From BOG-908 sp965198825 (lineage in GTDB: Bacteria; Pseudomonadota; Alphaproteobacteria; Acetobacterales; Acetobacteraceae): a stretch of 64,000 nucleotides of DNA. Below, piece after piece: positions 26,001-33,459 of the stretch. Made by a program: the position numbers and the translations under genes. Below the pieces are notes generated by a model. The model saw nothing but the letters and a program-made list of their open reading frames with translations, did no database searches and had not been told where the DNA came from. Positions within the stretch are counted from its first letter, which is position 1; every line of letters begins with the position of its first letter. The DNA lies in contig CBDAQB010000003.1 in assembly GCA_965198825.1 (NCBI GenBank), positions 372,001-436,000 on the forward strand, in the 5' to 3' direction.

Positions 26001-26651
26001 TTACGTCTTCAAAGGCAGAGGCGGCCGCTTATCCGCAAGCACCGCCAAGCCGCGCTGCACGCCAGGCCGGGCAGCAATCTTCTCCAGCCAACTCTCCACG
26101 GCAGACGTCTCGTCCAGGCTGATGATACCGCGGTTTACGCCTGCGTTGATCCACGTGAAGCTGGAAATGTCGGCGATCGAGTATTCCAGCCCGGCGAGAT
26201 AAGGAACTTCTGAAAGCCGTCTTTCCACGACGCCGAGCAGACGCTTCGCTTCGTTGCGGTAGCGGTCGATGGCGTAAGGGATCTTCTCGGGCGCAAAATT
26301 CATGAAGTGGACGGCCTGGCCGAACATCGGACCGATGCCGCCCATCTGGAACATCAGCCACTCCAGGCAGACGTAGCGGGTAGCGGCATCCGTCGGGATC
26401 AGGCGGCCGGCTTTCTCCGCGAGGTAGATCAGAATGGCGCCGCTTTCGAACAGGCTGAAGCGGCCGCCCGGGCCATCATCGTCGATGATAGCCGGGATCT
26501 TGTTGTTCGAATTGAGCGCAAGAAATTCGGGCTTCATCTGGTCGCCGGCGCCGATGTTCACTGGCTTGATGACGTAAGGAAGGCCGAGTTCTTCCAGGGC
26601 GATATGGATTTTCTCGCCGTTCGGCGTGGGCCAGCTCCAGGCTTCGATCAA
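26001..26651 (-). CDS. Glutathione S-transferase family protein (YfcG/Ure2-like)
   Basis: 216 residues. The N-terminal thioredoxin fold has SWPTPNGEKIHIALEELGLPY, NNKIPAIID and FESGAILIYLAEK, and the C-terminal helical domain has YSIADISSFTW. This pattern fits the Ure2/YfcG class, known for disulfide-bond reductase activity with glutathione. The TTG at 26651 is chosen because AAGGAGA precedes it at good spacing; the ATG at 26735 gives 28 extra unconserved residues. It is a single gene, divergent from the EAL gene. Confidence 0.87.
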   Translation of the reverse strand: MIEAWSWPTPNGEKIHIALEELGLPYVIKPVNIGAGDQMKPEFLALNSNNKIPAIIDDDGPGGRFSLFESGAILIYLAEKAGRLIPTDAATRYVCLEWLMFQMGGIGPMFGQAVHFMNFAPEKIPYAIDRYRNEAKRLLGVVERRLSEVPYLAGLEYSIADISSFTWINAGVNRGIISLDETSAVESWLEKIAARPGVQRGLAVLADKRPPLPLKT

Positions 26652-26808
26652 GATGCTCTCCTTGGGTTTCGTGCACTTAGATGGCTGCGCCGGCAGCCTG
26701 TTGCGAGTGCGGTCAAAAATGCGCGGATGATTCATCCAGCTTTAAGCTGCGCGTCGCAGAGTGAGACGCTAGCAACGATGTCGAGACTCCCATGCCTTTC
26801 TGGTCCAC

Positions 26809-27744
26809 ATGCCATCAGGATTGATGACGCTCGATGAACCAGCGCGGCCTGTCTCCGGACAAAGGGGGCCGGGAGCGAGGGGGCGGAGACCGGAGCGGGA
26901 GGTGGAAGCCGCGTTTGGCCGCACATCGCCCGACCCGGCTGCGGCGTTTGCCCGGCTCGAGGCGCTGGAGCGGCGGCGCGCCGTGCGCGACCTCAGGCGT
27001 GCGACATCGGAAGGTGGATTCTCATTGTCGCTCACGGCCTGCCACGTGCTGGCGCCGAAGGAGGGGCAGCACACGCTCAGGGGCGCAGAGGTAGCGCTCC
27101 GCTGGCCTCGCCGGGTCGGCATGTCGAGTGCGGGCGGACTGCTGCCGCTCATCGCATCGAGCGGCCTGTCTTTCGAAGTAGGCGCCTGGCTGCTGGACGC
27201 TGCCTGCGCAGCGGCGTGCCGGTGGCCGCACCAGGAGGCGACCGTTTCGATCGATGCCTCGGCGGCCTGCCTGGCGGATGCGAGCCTGCTGCAGCATGTC
27301 GCAGACGCGCTGCAGGGGAGCGGTCTCGCAGCAGGCCGGCTCGAAATCGAAATCGCCGAACCCGCGCTGGCTGCCTGCGGTGCGGACGGGCTGTTCATCC
27401 TGGCGGCGCTTGCCGACCGCGGCGTGGGCGTCGCGCTGGATCATTTTGGCGCCGACTCCGCCAACCTTCTCACGCTAAAACATCTGCCGCTCGCCACGGT
27501 CAAACTCGACCGTTCCATTATTCGCGATCTGCCATACGACCGAGGTGCCTCGGCCGTGGCAGGCGCGATCATCGATTGCGCGCACGGGCTGCAGGCGCGT
27601 GTCGTCGCAATCGGCGTCGAAACAGAGGCGCAGCGGGACGCGCTGGCCCAGCTCGGTTGCGATTTCGCCCAAGGTGCGCTCTACGGCCCGGCACTCACGG
27701 CCGACAATTTCGCGGCCGTGCTGCATGCCGGGGCGAGCGCCTGA
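26809..27744 (+). CDS. Degenerate EAL domain protein
   Basis: 311 residues, almost all an EAL (c-di-GMP phosphodiesterase-like) fold. The order is intact (VALRW, VSIDASA, LEIEIAE, ALDHFGADSANLL, VKLDRSII, VVAIGVETEAQ), but key residues differ from active enzymes. The DDFG pair is DHFG, the Asn of VNLSP is Asp, and the Glu of AEGVET is Ile. It is therefore probably a c-di-GMP binder or protein-interaction module rather than an enzyme. The downstream DUF3253 frame overlaps its stop. Confidence 0.85.
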   Translation: MPSGLMTLDEPARPVSGQRGPGARGRRPEREVEAAFGRTSPDPAAAFARLEALERRRAVRDLRRATSEGGFSLSLTACHVLAPKEGQHTLRGAEVALRWPRRVGMSSAGGLLPLIASSGLSFEVGAWLLDAACAAACRWPHQEATVSIDASAACLADASLLQHVADALQGSGLAAGRLEIEIAEPALAACGADGLFILAALADRGVGVALDHFGADSANLLTLKHLPLATVKLDRSIIRDLPYDRGASAVAGAIIDCAHGLQARVVAIGVETEAQRDALAQLGCDFAQGALYGPALTADNFAAVLHAGASA

Positions 27745-27986
27745 CCACACCCGAAGAGGCCATCCTGCAGCTCGTGGAAGCGCGCGGGACGGAAAAATCC
27801 ATCTGCCCCAGCGAGGCAGCACGGCTTCTGGCGCCGGCGTGGCAGAGTCAGATGAAGATAGTGCGCGCCGCCGCCGTTCGCCTGGCGCGCGAAGGCCGGA
27901 TCGATGTGCTGCGCAAGGGCAAGCCGGTCGAGAATCTTGATGAGTTGCGCGGGGTGATCCGGTTGAGGCTGCGGCGTTTGGAGTGA
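27741..27986 (+). CDS. DUF3253 protein, probable CTG start
   Basis: 81 residues matching DUF3253: TPEEAILQLVEARG, ICPSEAARLLAP, AAAVRLAREGRIDVLRKGKPV. These proteins resemble small winged-helix folds. No ATG, GTG or TTG lies near the domain start. The frame begins at CTG 27741, which overlaps the upstream TGA as CTGA, just as other gene pairs here overlap by ATGA, GTGA or TTGA. A CTG start with coupled translation is therefore inferred. An ATG at 27216 would add an implausible 175-residue out-of-frame stretch. Confidence 0.65.
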   Translation: MTTPEEAILQLVEARGTEKSICPSEAARLLAPAWQSQMKIVRAAAVRLAREGRIDVLRKGKPVENLDELRGVIRLRLRRLE

Positions 27987-27998
27987 GGGAAGAAAGGT

Positions 27999-28110
27999 CT
28001 TCTTTTTTGAAAAAAAGAAGCAAAAAACTTTTGGACCTTGGGGCCCGGCACTCGCCCATGCCCAGCCCCAGATCGCAAAAGTTTTTTGGTTCTTTTTTTC
28101 AAAAAAGAAC
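27999..28110. repeat. Nested-palindrome repeat, copy 6
   Basis: Orientation R (CTTC..GAAGC left, GGTTC..GAAC right). It is 12 bases after the DUF3253 stop and precedes the aldehyde dehydrogenase gene on the same strand. Confidence 0.93.
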
Positions 28111-28182
28111 ACGCTTGCCCCCTGGCCTTGCAACCCAGCCACTCGCCCCTCACCCTGCGTAGAAGGCGGAGGCGATACATCA

Positions 28183-29601
28183 ATGGACCAGGAGCAAATC
28201 CTGCAGCGGCAGCGCGCGGCTTACGACGCCGCGCCGATGCCAGGCGCGGCCGAGCGGATAGACCGGCTGAAGCGGCTTGAAGCGCTAATAAAAGGCAACC
28301 AGGAGACGATCCTCGACGCCATAGCGGCGGATTTCGGCAACAGGTCGCGGGTCGAGAGCCTGATGAGCGAAGTGCTGCCGACGCTCGCCGCAATTGCGCA
28401 TGCGCGTCGTCATGTCGCGCACTGGATGCGGCCGCAACGGCGCGCCGTGGGCATGAATTTCAAGCCGGCAACCAACCGCGTCGAATACCAGCCGCTCGGC
28501 GTGGTGGGCATCATGGCGCCGTGGAATTACCCGATCTTCCTCACGCTTGGGCCGCTCGTCGATATCCTGGCAGCGGGCAACCGGGCGATGATCAAGCCGT
28601 CCGAGCTCACGCCTGTGACGTCCAGCCTGCTGGGGCGCCTGCTCGGCGCTACCTTTAAGCCCGAAGAAGTCGCAGTGATCGAAGGCGATGTGGAGGTGGG
28701 CCGGGCCTTCGCGAACCTTCCTTTCGACCACCTGCTTTTCACCGGATCGACCAACGTCGGCCGCGAGGTGATGCGGGCGGCGGCCGCGAACCTGGTGCCT
28801 GTGACCCTGGAACTCGGCGGGAAATCGCCTGTCATTCTCGACCCGGCTTACGATGTCGCGAAGGCCGCGCAGTCGGTCGCCGTCGGCAAGTTCTTCAATG
28901 CCGGGCAGACCTGCACAGCGCCCGACTATGTGCTGGTGCCAACTGCCTCGGCGCAGGCATTCGCCGAAGGCGTGATCGCCGCAAGCGAAGCGATGTTTCC
29001 GTCGCTCGCCGGCAATGCGGACTACACCGCCATCATCTCCGACCGCCACCACCAGCGCCTCACCGACCTGGTGGCGGAGGCGGAGGCAGGAGGCGCCACA
29101 GTGCTGCGCCACCGCGATACGCAGGCCGGCAACGTCCGGCATTTCCCGCCGACCGTCGTGCTGGACCCGCCCGAAGCCAGCCGGCTGATGCAGGACGAGA
29201 TCTTTGGCCCGATCCTGCCTGTCGTGCGGGTGAAGGACGTGGATTCGGCGATCAGCTACGTGAACCGCAAGCCGCGCCCGCTGGCGCTCTACGCCTACAC
29301 TGCCGATGCGGCGACGGAACGACGTATCCTCGACGGCACCCACTCCGGTGGCGTCACCATCAATTCCACGATCGTGCACACCGGCCAGGAGGACCTGCCT
29401 TTCGGCGGCATCGGCCCCTCCGGCATGGGCGCCTATCATGCGCGCGAGGGCTTCTATCAATTTTCTCATGCGCGGGGCGTCCACAAGCCGGGGTTCTTCT
29501 CCGGCTTCGAGTTCCTGCGGCCGCCGCATGGCCGCAAAACGCGCCTCGTGCTGCGCGCCATGGGGATCAAGTCGGCGCCGGCTGCCAAGGCGCGCGCATG
29601 A
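28183..29601 (+). CDS. Coniferyl-aldehyde-dehydrogenase-type ALDH
   Basis: 472 residues. A class 3/CalB-like NAD(P)-dependent aldehyde dehydrogenase with APWNYP, FTGSTNVGR, the catalytic glutamate E210 in LELGGKSP and the nucleophile C244 in GQTCTAPDY. The C-terminal hydrophobic tail matches CalB-type enzymes, which act on aromatic or long-chain aldehydes. The substrate here is unknown. Its stop overlaps the DUF423 start (ATGA), which places it first in a three-gene unit with DUF423 and an RlmM-like methyltransferase. Confidence 0.92.
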   Translation: MDQEQILQRQRAAYDAAPMPGAAERIDRLKRLEALIKGNQETILDAIAADFGNRSRVESLMSEVLPTLAAIAHARRHVAHWMRPQRRAVGMNFKPATNRVEYQPLGVVGIMAPWNYPIFLTLGPLVDILAAGNRAMIKPSELTPVTSSLLGRLLGATFKPEEVAVIEGDVEVGRAFANLPFDHLLFTGSTNVGREVMRAAAANLVPVTLELGGKSPVILDPAYDVAKAAQSVAVGKFFNAGQTCTAPDYVLVPTASAQAFAEGVIAASEAMFPSLAGNADYTAIISDRHHQRLTDLVAEAEAGGATVLRHRDTQAGNVRHFPPTVVLDPPEASRLMQDEIFGPILPVVRVKDVDSAISYVNRKPRPLALYAYTADAATERRILDGTHSGGVTINSTIVHTGQEDLPFGGIGPSGMGAYHAREGFYQFSHARGVHKPGFFSGFEFLRPPHGRKTRLVLRAMGIKSAPAAKARA

Positions 29602-29984
29602 CCAGGCTGATGATGATCTTCGGCGCGCTCGCCGGCGCCGGCGCCGTCGGCATGGCCGCCGCAGCGGCGCATGCTCTGCCGTCGCGGCTCGACGCCCGCG
29701 GCATGGCGATGGTGAACAGCGCCGTGCAGATGCAGGGCTGGCACGCGCTGGCCCTCGTGATCACCGGCGTCTGGTGCCTGCGCGCCGGCCCCGCCGCCCT
29801 CATGCTCGGACAATGTGCAGGCGCAGCCTTCATGATCGGCATCCTGCTGTTCTGTGGCGCGGTGTATTCGATTGCCTTCGCCGGGGTCCGGCTCGGGCCC
29901 ACAGCGCCCATCGGCGGCATCGCGCTCATGATCGGCTGGGTGCTCCTGGCCTTGTCCGCGCTGCGCGCCGGTCCGCTGCCCTGA
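29598..29984 (+). CDS. DUF423 membrane protein (YgdD-like)
   Basis: 128 residues with four hydrophobic segments. The family signature is seen in the N-terminal GALAGAGAVGMAAAAAHAL and in QMQGWHALALV with its conserved His, then FCGAVYSIAF and PIGGIALMIGW. It is an inner-membrane protein of unknown function. In E. coli the homologue ygdD lies next to the rlmM gene, and here too an RlmM-like gene follows immediately, so this is an old linkage. Confidence 0.9.
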   Translation: MTRLMMIFGALAGAGAVGMAAAAAHALPSRLDARGMAMVNSAVQMQGWHALALVITGVWCLRAGPAALMLGQCAGAAFMIGILLFCGAVYSIAFAGVRLGPTAPIGGIALMIGWVLLALSALRAGPLP

Positions 29985-30925
29985 ACGAAGATCCCCCGAA
30001 CGACGGGCAAGCGATCCGCAGCGCCTACCTGGCCGCGGACGATTATGGCGAGGTGCTGGCAGAGGAACTCGCCCGCCGCGGCATCGCCATCGCGCGCTGG
30101 CACGGCCGTCTGGCGCTCTCCCCGGATCCGCCAGCGCCCGCACTCTGGGCGCTGAACGTCTGGACCGACCCGCGCGAAATGCCGGTGCCCTCCATCGGCA
30201 TGGCGGCCGACTCGCTGCGCGCCATCCAGCGCAACTGGGGCTACCTGCCGTTCGACCACAACAGCCGCGCCGCCCTCATCACCGAACGCCTCCCGCGTCT
30301 TCGCCCAAAGCCGCTGCAGTTCCCCTGCGCCGCCCCGACCGGCCATCTCGGCGCCTGGACCATGCTTGGCTACGACCGGATGCTCGTCAGCCCCCACCAG
30401 ACAAGCCCGTTCATCAACGGCGAAGTCAGCTTCGTGGAGGACCGTAGCGGCCCGCCGAGCCGCGCCTACCTGAAACTGTGGGAAGCCTGCATGCGGCTAG
30501 GCGCCTGGCCGCAACCAGGTGAAACCTGCCTCGACCTCGGCGCTTCCCCGGGCGGCTGGACCTGGGCCATCGCCAGCCTCGGCGCACGCGTCACCGCCAT
30601 CGACCGCGCCCCGCTCGAGCCAGCCATCGCCGCCATGCCAGGCGTATCCGTGCGCCAGGACAACGCGTTCGCACTCGATCCAGCCAGCGAGCCGCCCGTC
30701 GACTGGCTGTTCTCCGACGTCATCGCCTACCCGTCGCGCCTTCTCACCCTCGTCCAAAGCTGGATCGCCAGCGGCCGCGCGCAGCGCATCGTCTGCACGC
30801 TCAAGTTCCAGGGCGCGACCGACCATGAAGCAGCCGAGGCATTCGCCGCCATCCCGGGCGCGCAAGTTGTGCATTTGTTTCACAACAAGCATGAGCTGAC
30901 GTTTTTGTGGGAAGCGAAAGCTTAG
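29981..30925 (+). CDS. RlmM-like rRNA 2'-O-methyltransferase, probable CTG start
   Basis: 314 residues. An N-terminal THUMP-like half is followed by an FtsJ-type SAM domain with CLDLGASPGGWTWAI, the DNAFAL region and VDWLFSDVIAYP, then CTLKFQG with the catalytic Lys. E. coli RlmM methylates C2498 of 23S rRNA. No ATG, GTG or TTG fits the start of homology; the frame begins at CTG 29981 overlapping the DUF423 stop (CTGA). The next internal GTG would remove the first beta strand. A repeat copy follows the stop by 10 bases. Confidence 0.8.
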   Translation: MNEDPPNDGQAIRSAYLAADDYGEVLAEELARRGIAIARWHGRLALSPDPPAPALWALNVWTDPREMPVPSIGMAADSLRAIQRNWGYLPFDHNSRAALITERLPRLRPKPLQFPCAAPTGHLGAWTMLGYDRMLVSPHQTSPFINGEVSFVEDRSGPPSRAYLKLWEACMRLGAWPQPGETCLDLGASPGGWTWAIASLGARVTAIDRAPLEPAIAAMPGVSVRQDNAFALDPASEPPVDWLFSDVIAYPSRLLTLVQSWIASGRAQRIVCTLKFQGATDHEAAEAFAAIPGAQVVHLFHNKHELTFLWEAKA

Positions 30926-30935
30926 GAAGCAAGCA

Positions 30936-31047
30936 GTTCTTTTTTGAAAAAAAGAACCAAAAAACTTTTGCGATGTGGGACCGGGATCGTGGAAAGGCCC
31001 AGCCCAAACATCCAAAAGTTTTTTGCTTCTTTTTTTCAAAAAAGAAG
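30936..31047. repeat. Nested-palindrome repeat, copy 7
   Basis: Orientation F, between the convergent RlmM-like gene and recG. The spacer holds GGGACCGGGATCGTGG, a clear example of the shared spacer block. Confidence 0.93.
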
Positions 31048-31057
31048 TCCTTCCTTT

Positions 31058-33148
31058 CTACCCTGCTCCCAAAGCCCGCAGCGCAGCCCCACGCTCGAAA
31101 AGCCGCAACAGCAGCCGCAGCGCGCGTCCCCGTTCGCTGACCAGCTTCGGATCGCGCTCGAGCAGCACAGCGGCGTCTCCGCTGGCCATGCGCAGCAGGC
31201 CTTCGTGCTCCACCGGATCGGCGAGCCGCCATCCTGGCTGACCTGACTGCCGCTTGCCGAGCAGATCGCCGCCGCCGCGTATGCGGAAATCCTCGTCTGC
31301 GATGGCGAAGCCGTCGTCGGTGTCTCGCAGAAGAACCAGCCGGCGCCTGGCGGTTTCGGTGAGGGCATCGTCGTGCAGCAGCAGGCAGAAACTCGAGGCG
31401 CTGCCGCGGCCGACGCGTCCGCGCAGCTGGTGGAGCTGGGCGAGGCCGAAGCGTTCGGCGTGTTCCACGACCATGACGCTGGCGGCTGGCACGTCCACGC
31501 CGACTTCGACGACGGTGGTGGCGACGAGCAGGCGGGTATGTCCGGCGGCGAAGGCGGCGAGCTGGCGTTCGCGCTCGGCGGTATCCTGGCGGCCGTGCGC
31601 CAGGCCTACGCCGGCCGCGAAGCGGGCTTTCAGGATGGCGTAGCGCGCCTCCGCGGCGGCCACGTCGAGCAGTTCGCTTTCGCTGACCAGCGGGCAGACC
31701 CAGAACACCTGGTCGCCACGGTCCAGCGCGCGGGCTATGCCGTCGATGACGTCGCCCATGGTGCCGATGGAATGAAGCGAGGTGCGTATCGGCGTGCGGC
31801 CAGCGGGTTTTTCGGTGAGTCGGCTGACTGCCATTTCGCCCCATTGCGTGAGCAGGAGGGTGCGGGGAATGGGCGTGGCCGTCATCACCAGCACATCCGT
31901 GGCGAGGCCCTTGGATCCCATCGAGAGGCGCTGCTCGACGCCGAAGCGGTGCTGTTCGTCGATGATGGCGAGTGCGAGATCGCGGTAGGCGACACCCTCT
32001 TGGAATAGTGCGTGCGTGCCGACGACGAGTGGAATGCGGCCATTTTGCAAACCGAGGAGCACGTTGCGCCGTGCGACCCCTTTCACCGATCCGGTCAGCA
32101 GCGCCACCGGCACCGGGCAGATGCGTGAGAGGGTGCGGAAATGCTGGCGCGCGAGGGTTTCCGTTGGCGCCATCATCGCGGCCTGGCCGCCGGCTTCCAC
32201 GGCGCGCAGCATGGCCATGGTGGCGACCAGCGTCTTGCCTGCACCGACGTCGCCTTGCAGGAGGCGCAGCATGCGCCGAGGGGCTGCGAGATCGGCGTCG
32301 ATCTCGGCCAGCGCCTGTGTTTGCGAATTGGTCAGCGGAAAGCCGAAGGCGGCGAGCGTCGCCTCGCGCAATTTGCCGTCGCCGGTAAGCGCCCGTCCCG
32401 GGCGTGCCCGGGCTGCCTGCTTGTTCCAGGCCATGGCGAGCTGGTGCGCGAGGAGTTCGTCGTAGGCGAGGCGCGCGCGATGCTTGTCCTGCGGCATTTC
32501 GGCGGGGGTTTGGATTGCGCGCAGCGCCTCGGCGAACCCGGGCCAGCCTTCGCGCTTGAGCAGCGCCGGATCGTGCCATTCGGGAAGCAACGGGATCTCC
32601 GACAGCGCCCGCACCATGATGCCCCGCAACTCGCCTGCGACGACCCCGCGCATCAGCGGCCATACGGGTTCGATCCACGGCATGGCGCCACCCTCGGCCG
32701 TGCTGGCAGGCACCACGTGGCGGGGCTGCACCGTGGTGACGTCGCCGTAGCGGTCGATCTTGCCCGAAATGACGAATTGCCGGCCGCCGATCAGCTCCGA
32801 CGGCGGCGGGCGGCCGAAATACACGAGCTGAGCGAACCCGCTCTCGTCGCGCACCGTGACTTTCCAGGGCTGCCGTTCGCGGTCTGGCGGGAGCCTGGCC
32901 ACCACCTCCACCCGCACCGTCGCCTGCGTGCCTGGCACCGCTTCTGCGAGCTTGGGCTGTGCACGGTTGTCTATGTAGCTCTCGGGAATGTGGAACAGCA
33001 GGTCGCACACCCGCGACCCGCCTGTGAGCTTGGCAAATTTCTCTGCGCGCGCCGGCCCCACGCCGCGCAGGTCGGTCAGTGGGGCGAGCAGCGGGGCGAT
33101 GGGGTCTGCCGCGGGCGGTTCACGTGGGGTTACGTCGGGCACGGCCAC
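31058..33148 (-). CDS. recG: ATP-dependent DNA helicase RecG
   Basis: 696 residues, full length. The wedge/OB domain (about 60-200) is followed by the helicase core with Walker A GDVGAGKT, DEQHRFG as the DEXH box, TATPIPRT, and the RecG-typical QLRGRVGRG. RecG remodels stalled replication forks and branched DNA. The start is GTG at 33148; a second GTG four bases inward is possible. It is divergent from sdhE with only 20 bases between the starts, so the two promoters must overlap. Confidence 0.96.
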   Translation of the reverse strand: MAVPDVTPREPPAADPIAPLLAPLTDLRGVGPARAEKFAKLTGGSRVCDLLFHIPESYIDNRAQPKLAEAVPGTQATVRVEVVARLPPDRERQPWKVTVRDESGFAQLVYFGRPPPSELIGGRQFVISGKIDRYGDVTTVQPRHVVPASTAEGGAMPWIEPVWPLMRGVVAGELRGIMVRALSEIPLLPEWHDPALLKREGWPGFAEALRAIQTPAEMPQDKHRARLAYDELLAHQLAMAWNKQAARARPGRALTGDGKLREATLAAFGFPLTNSQTQALAEIDADLAAPRRMLRLLQGDVGAGKTLVATMAMLRAVEAGGQAAMMAPTETLARQHFRTLSRICPVPVALLTGSVKGVARRNVLLGLQNGRIPLVVGTHALFQEGVAYRDLALAIIDEQHRFGVEQRLSMGSKGLATDVLVMTATPIPRTLLLTQWGEMAVSRLTEKPAGRTPIRTSLHSIGTMGDVIDGIARALDRGDQVFWVCPLVSESELLDVAAAEARYAILKARFAAGVGLAHGRQDTAERERQLAAFAAGHTRLLVATTVVEVGVDVPAASVMVVEHAERFGLAQLHQLRGRVGRGSASSFCLLLHDDALTETARRRLVLLRDTDDGFAIADEDFRIRGGGDLLGKRQSGQPGWRLADPVEHEGLLRMASGDAAVLLERDPKLVSERGRALRLLLRLFERGAALRALGAG

Positions 33149-33168
33149 CGCTATATGTCAGCCGCATC

Positions 33169-33459
33169 ATGGACGAAACCTTGCTCCCGCCGCCGCCGGA
33201 CAACCGGCGGCGCCGTCTCCTGTTCCGCGCCAGCCATCGCGGCACGCGCGAGAACGACCTGCTGATCGGCGGCTTCGTGGCGGCTGGCCTGGCCGCCTTC
33301 AGCGACGCCGACATCGGGGCGCTGGAGGCGATCATGGACATCCCGGATCCCATCATCGGCGACTTCCTGACCGGCCGTGGTCCGATGCCTGAGGGGCACG
33401 ATCAGGTGGTCCTGCAGGCGATGCGCGATGCCGCGCTCGCTGGAACCCGGCAGGCCTGA
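33169..33459 (+). CDS. sdhE: FAD assembly factor SdhE
   Basis: 96 residues of the SdhE/DUF339 family. The conserved RGxxE motif is SHRGTRENDLLIG, and the fold continues DADIGALEAIMDIPDPIIGDF. SdhE helps attach FAD to the flavoprotein subunit of succinate dehydrogenase. It overlaps the mfd start (TGATG), and recG, sdhE and mfd are neighbours in many Alphaproteobacteria. Confidence 0.92.
   Translation: MDETLLPPPPDNRRRRLLFRASHRGTRENDLLIGGFVAAGLAAFSDADIGALEAIMDIPDPIIGDFLTGRGPMPEGHDQVVLQAMRDAALAGTRQA

Noticed and set aside
30801..33008. A 735-codon minus-strand frame over recG
   Set aside because: It is a shifted-frame shadow of recG, very Arg/Pro-rich, and its end reads through repeat copy 7.
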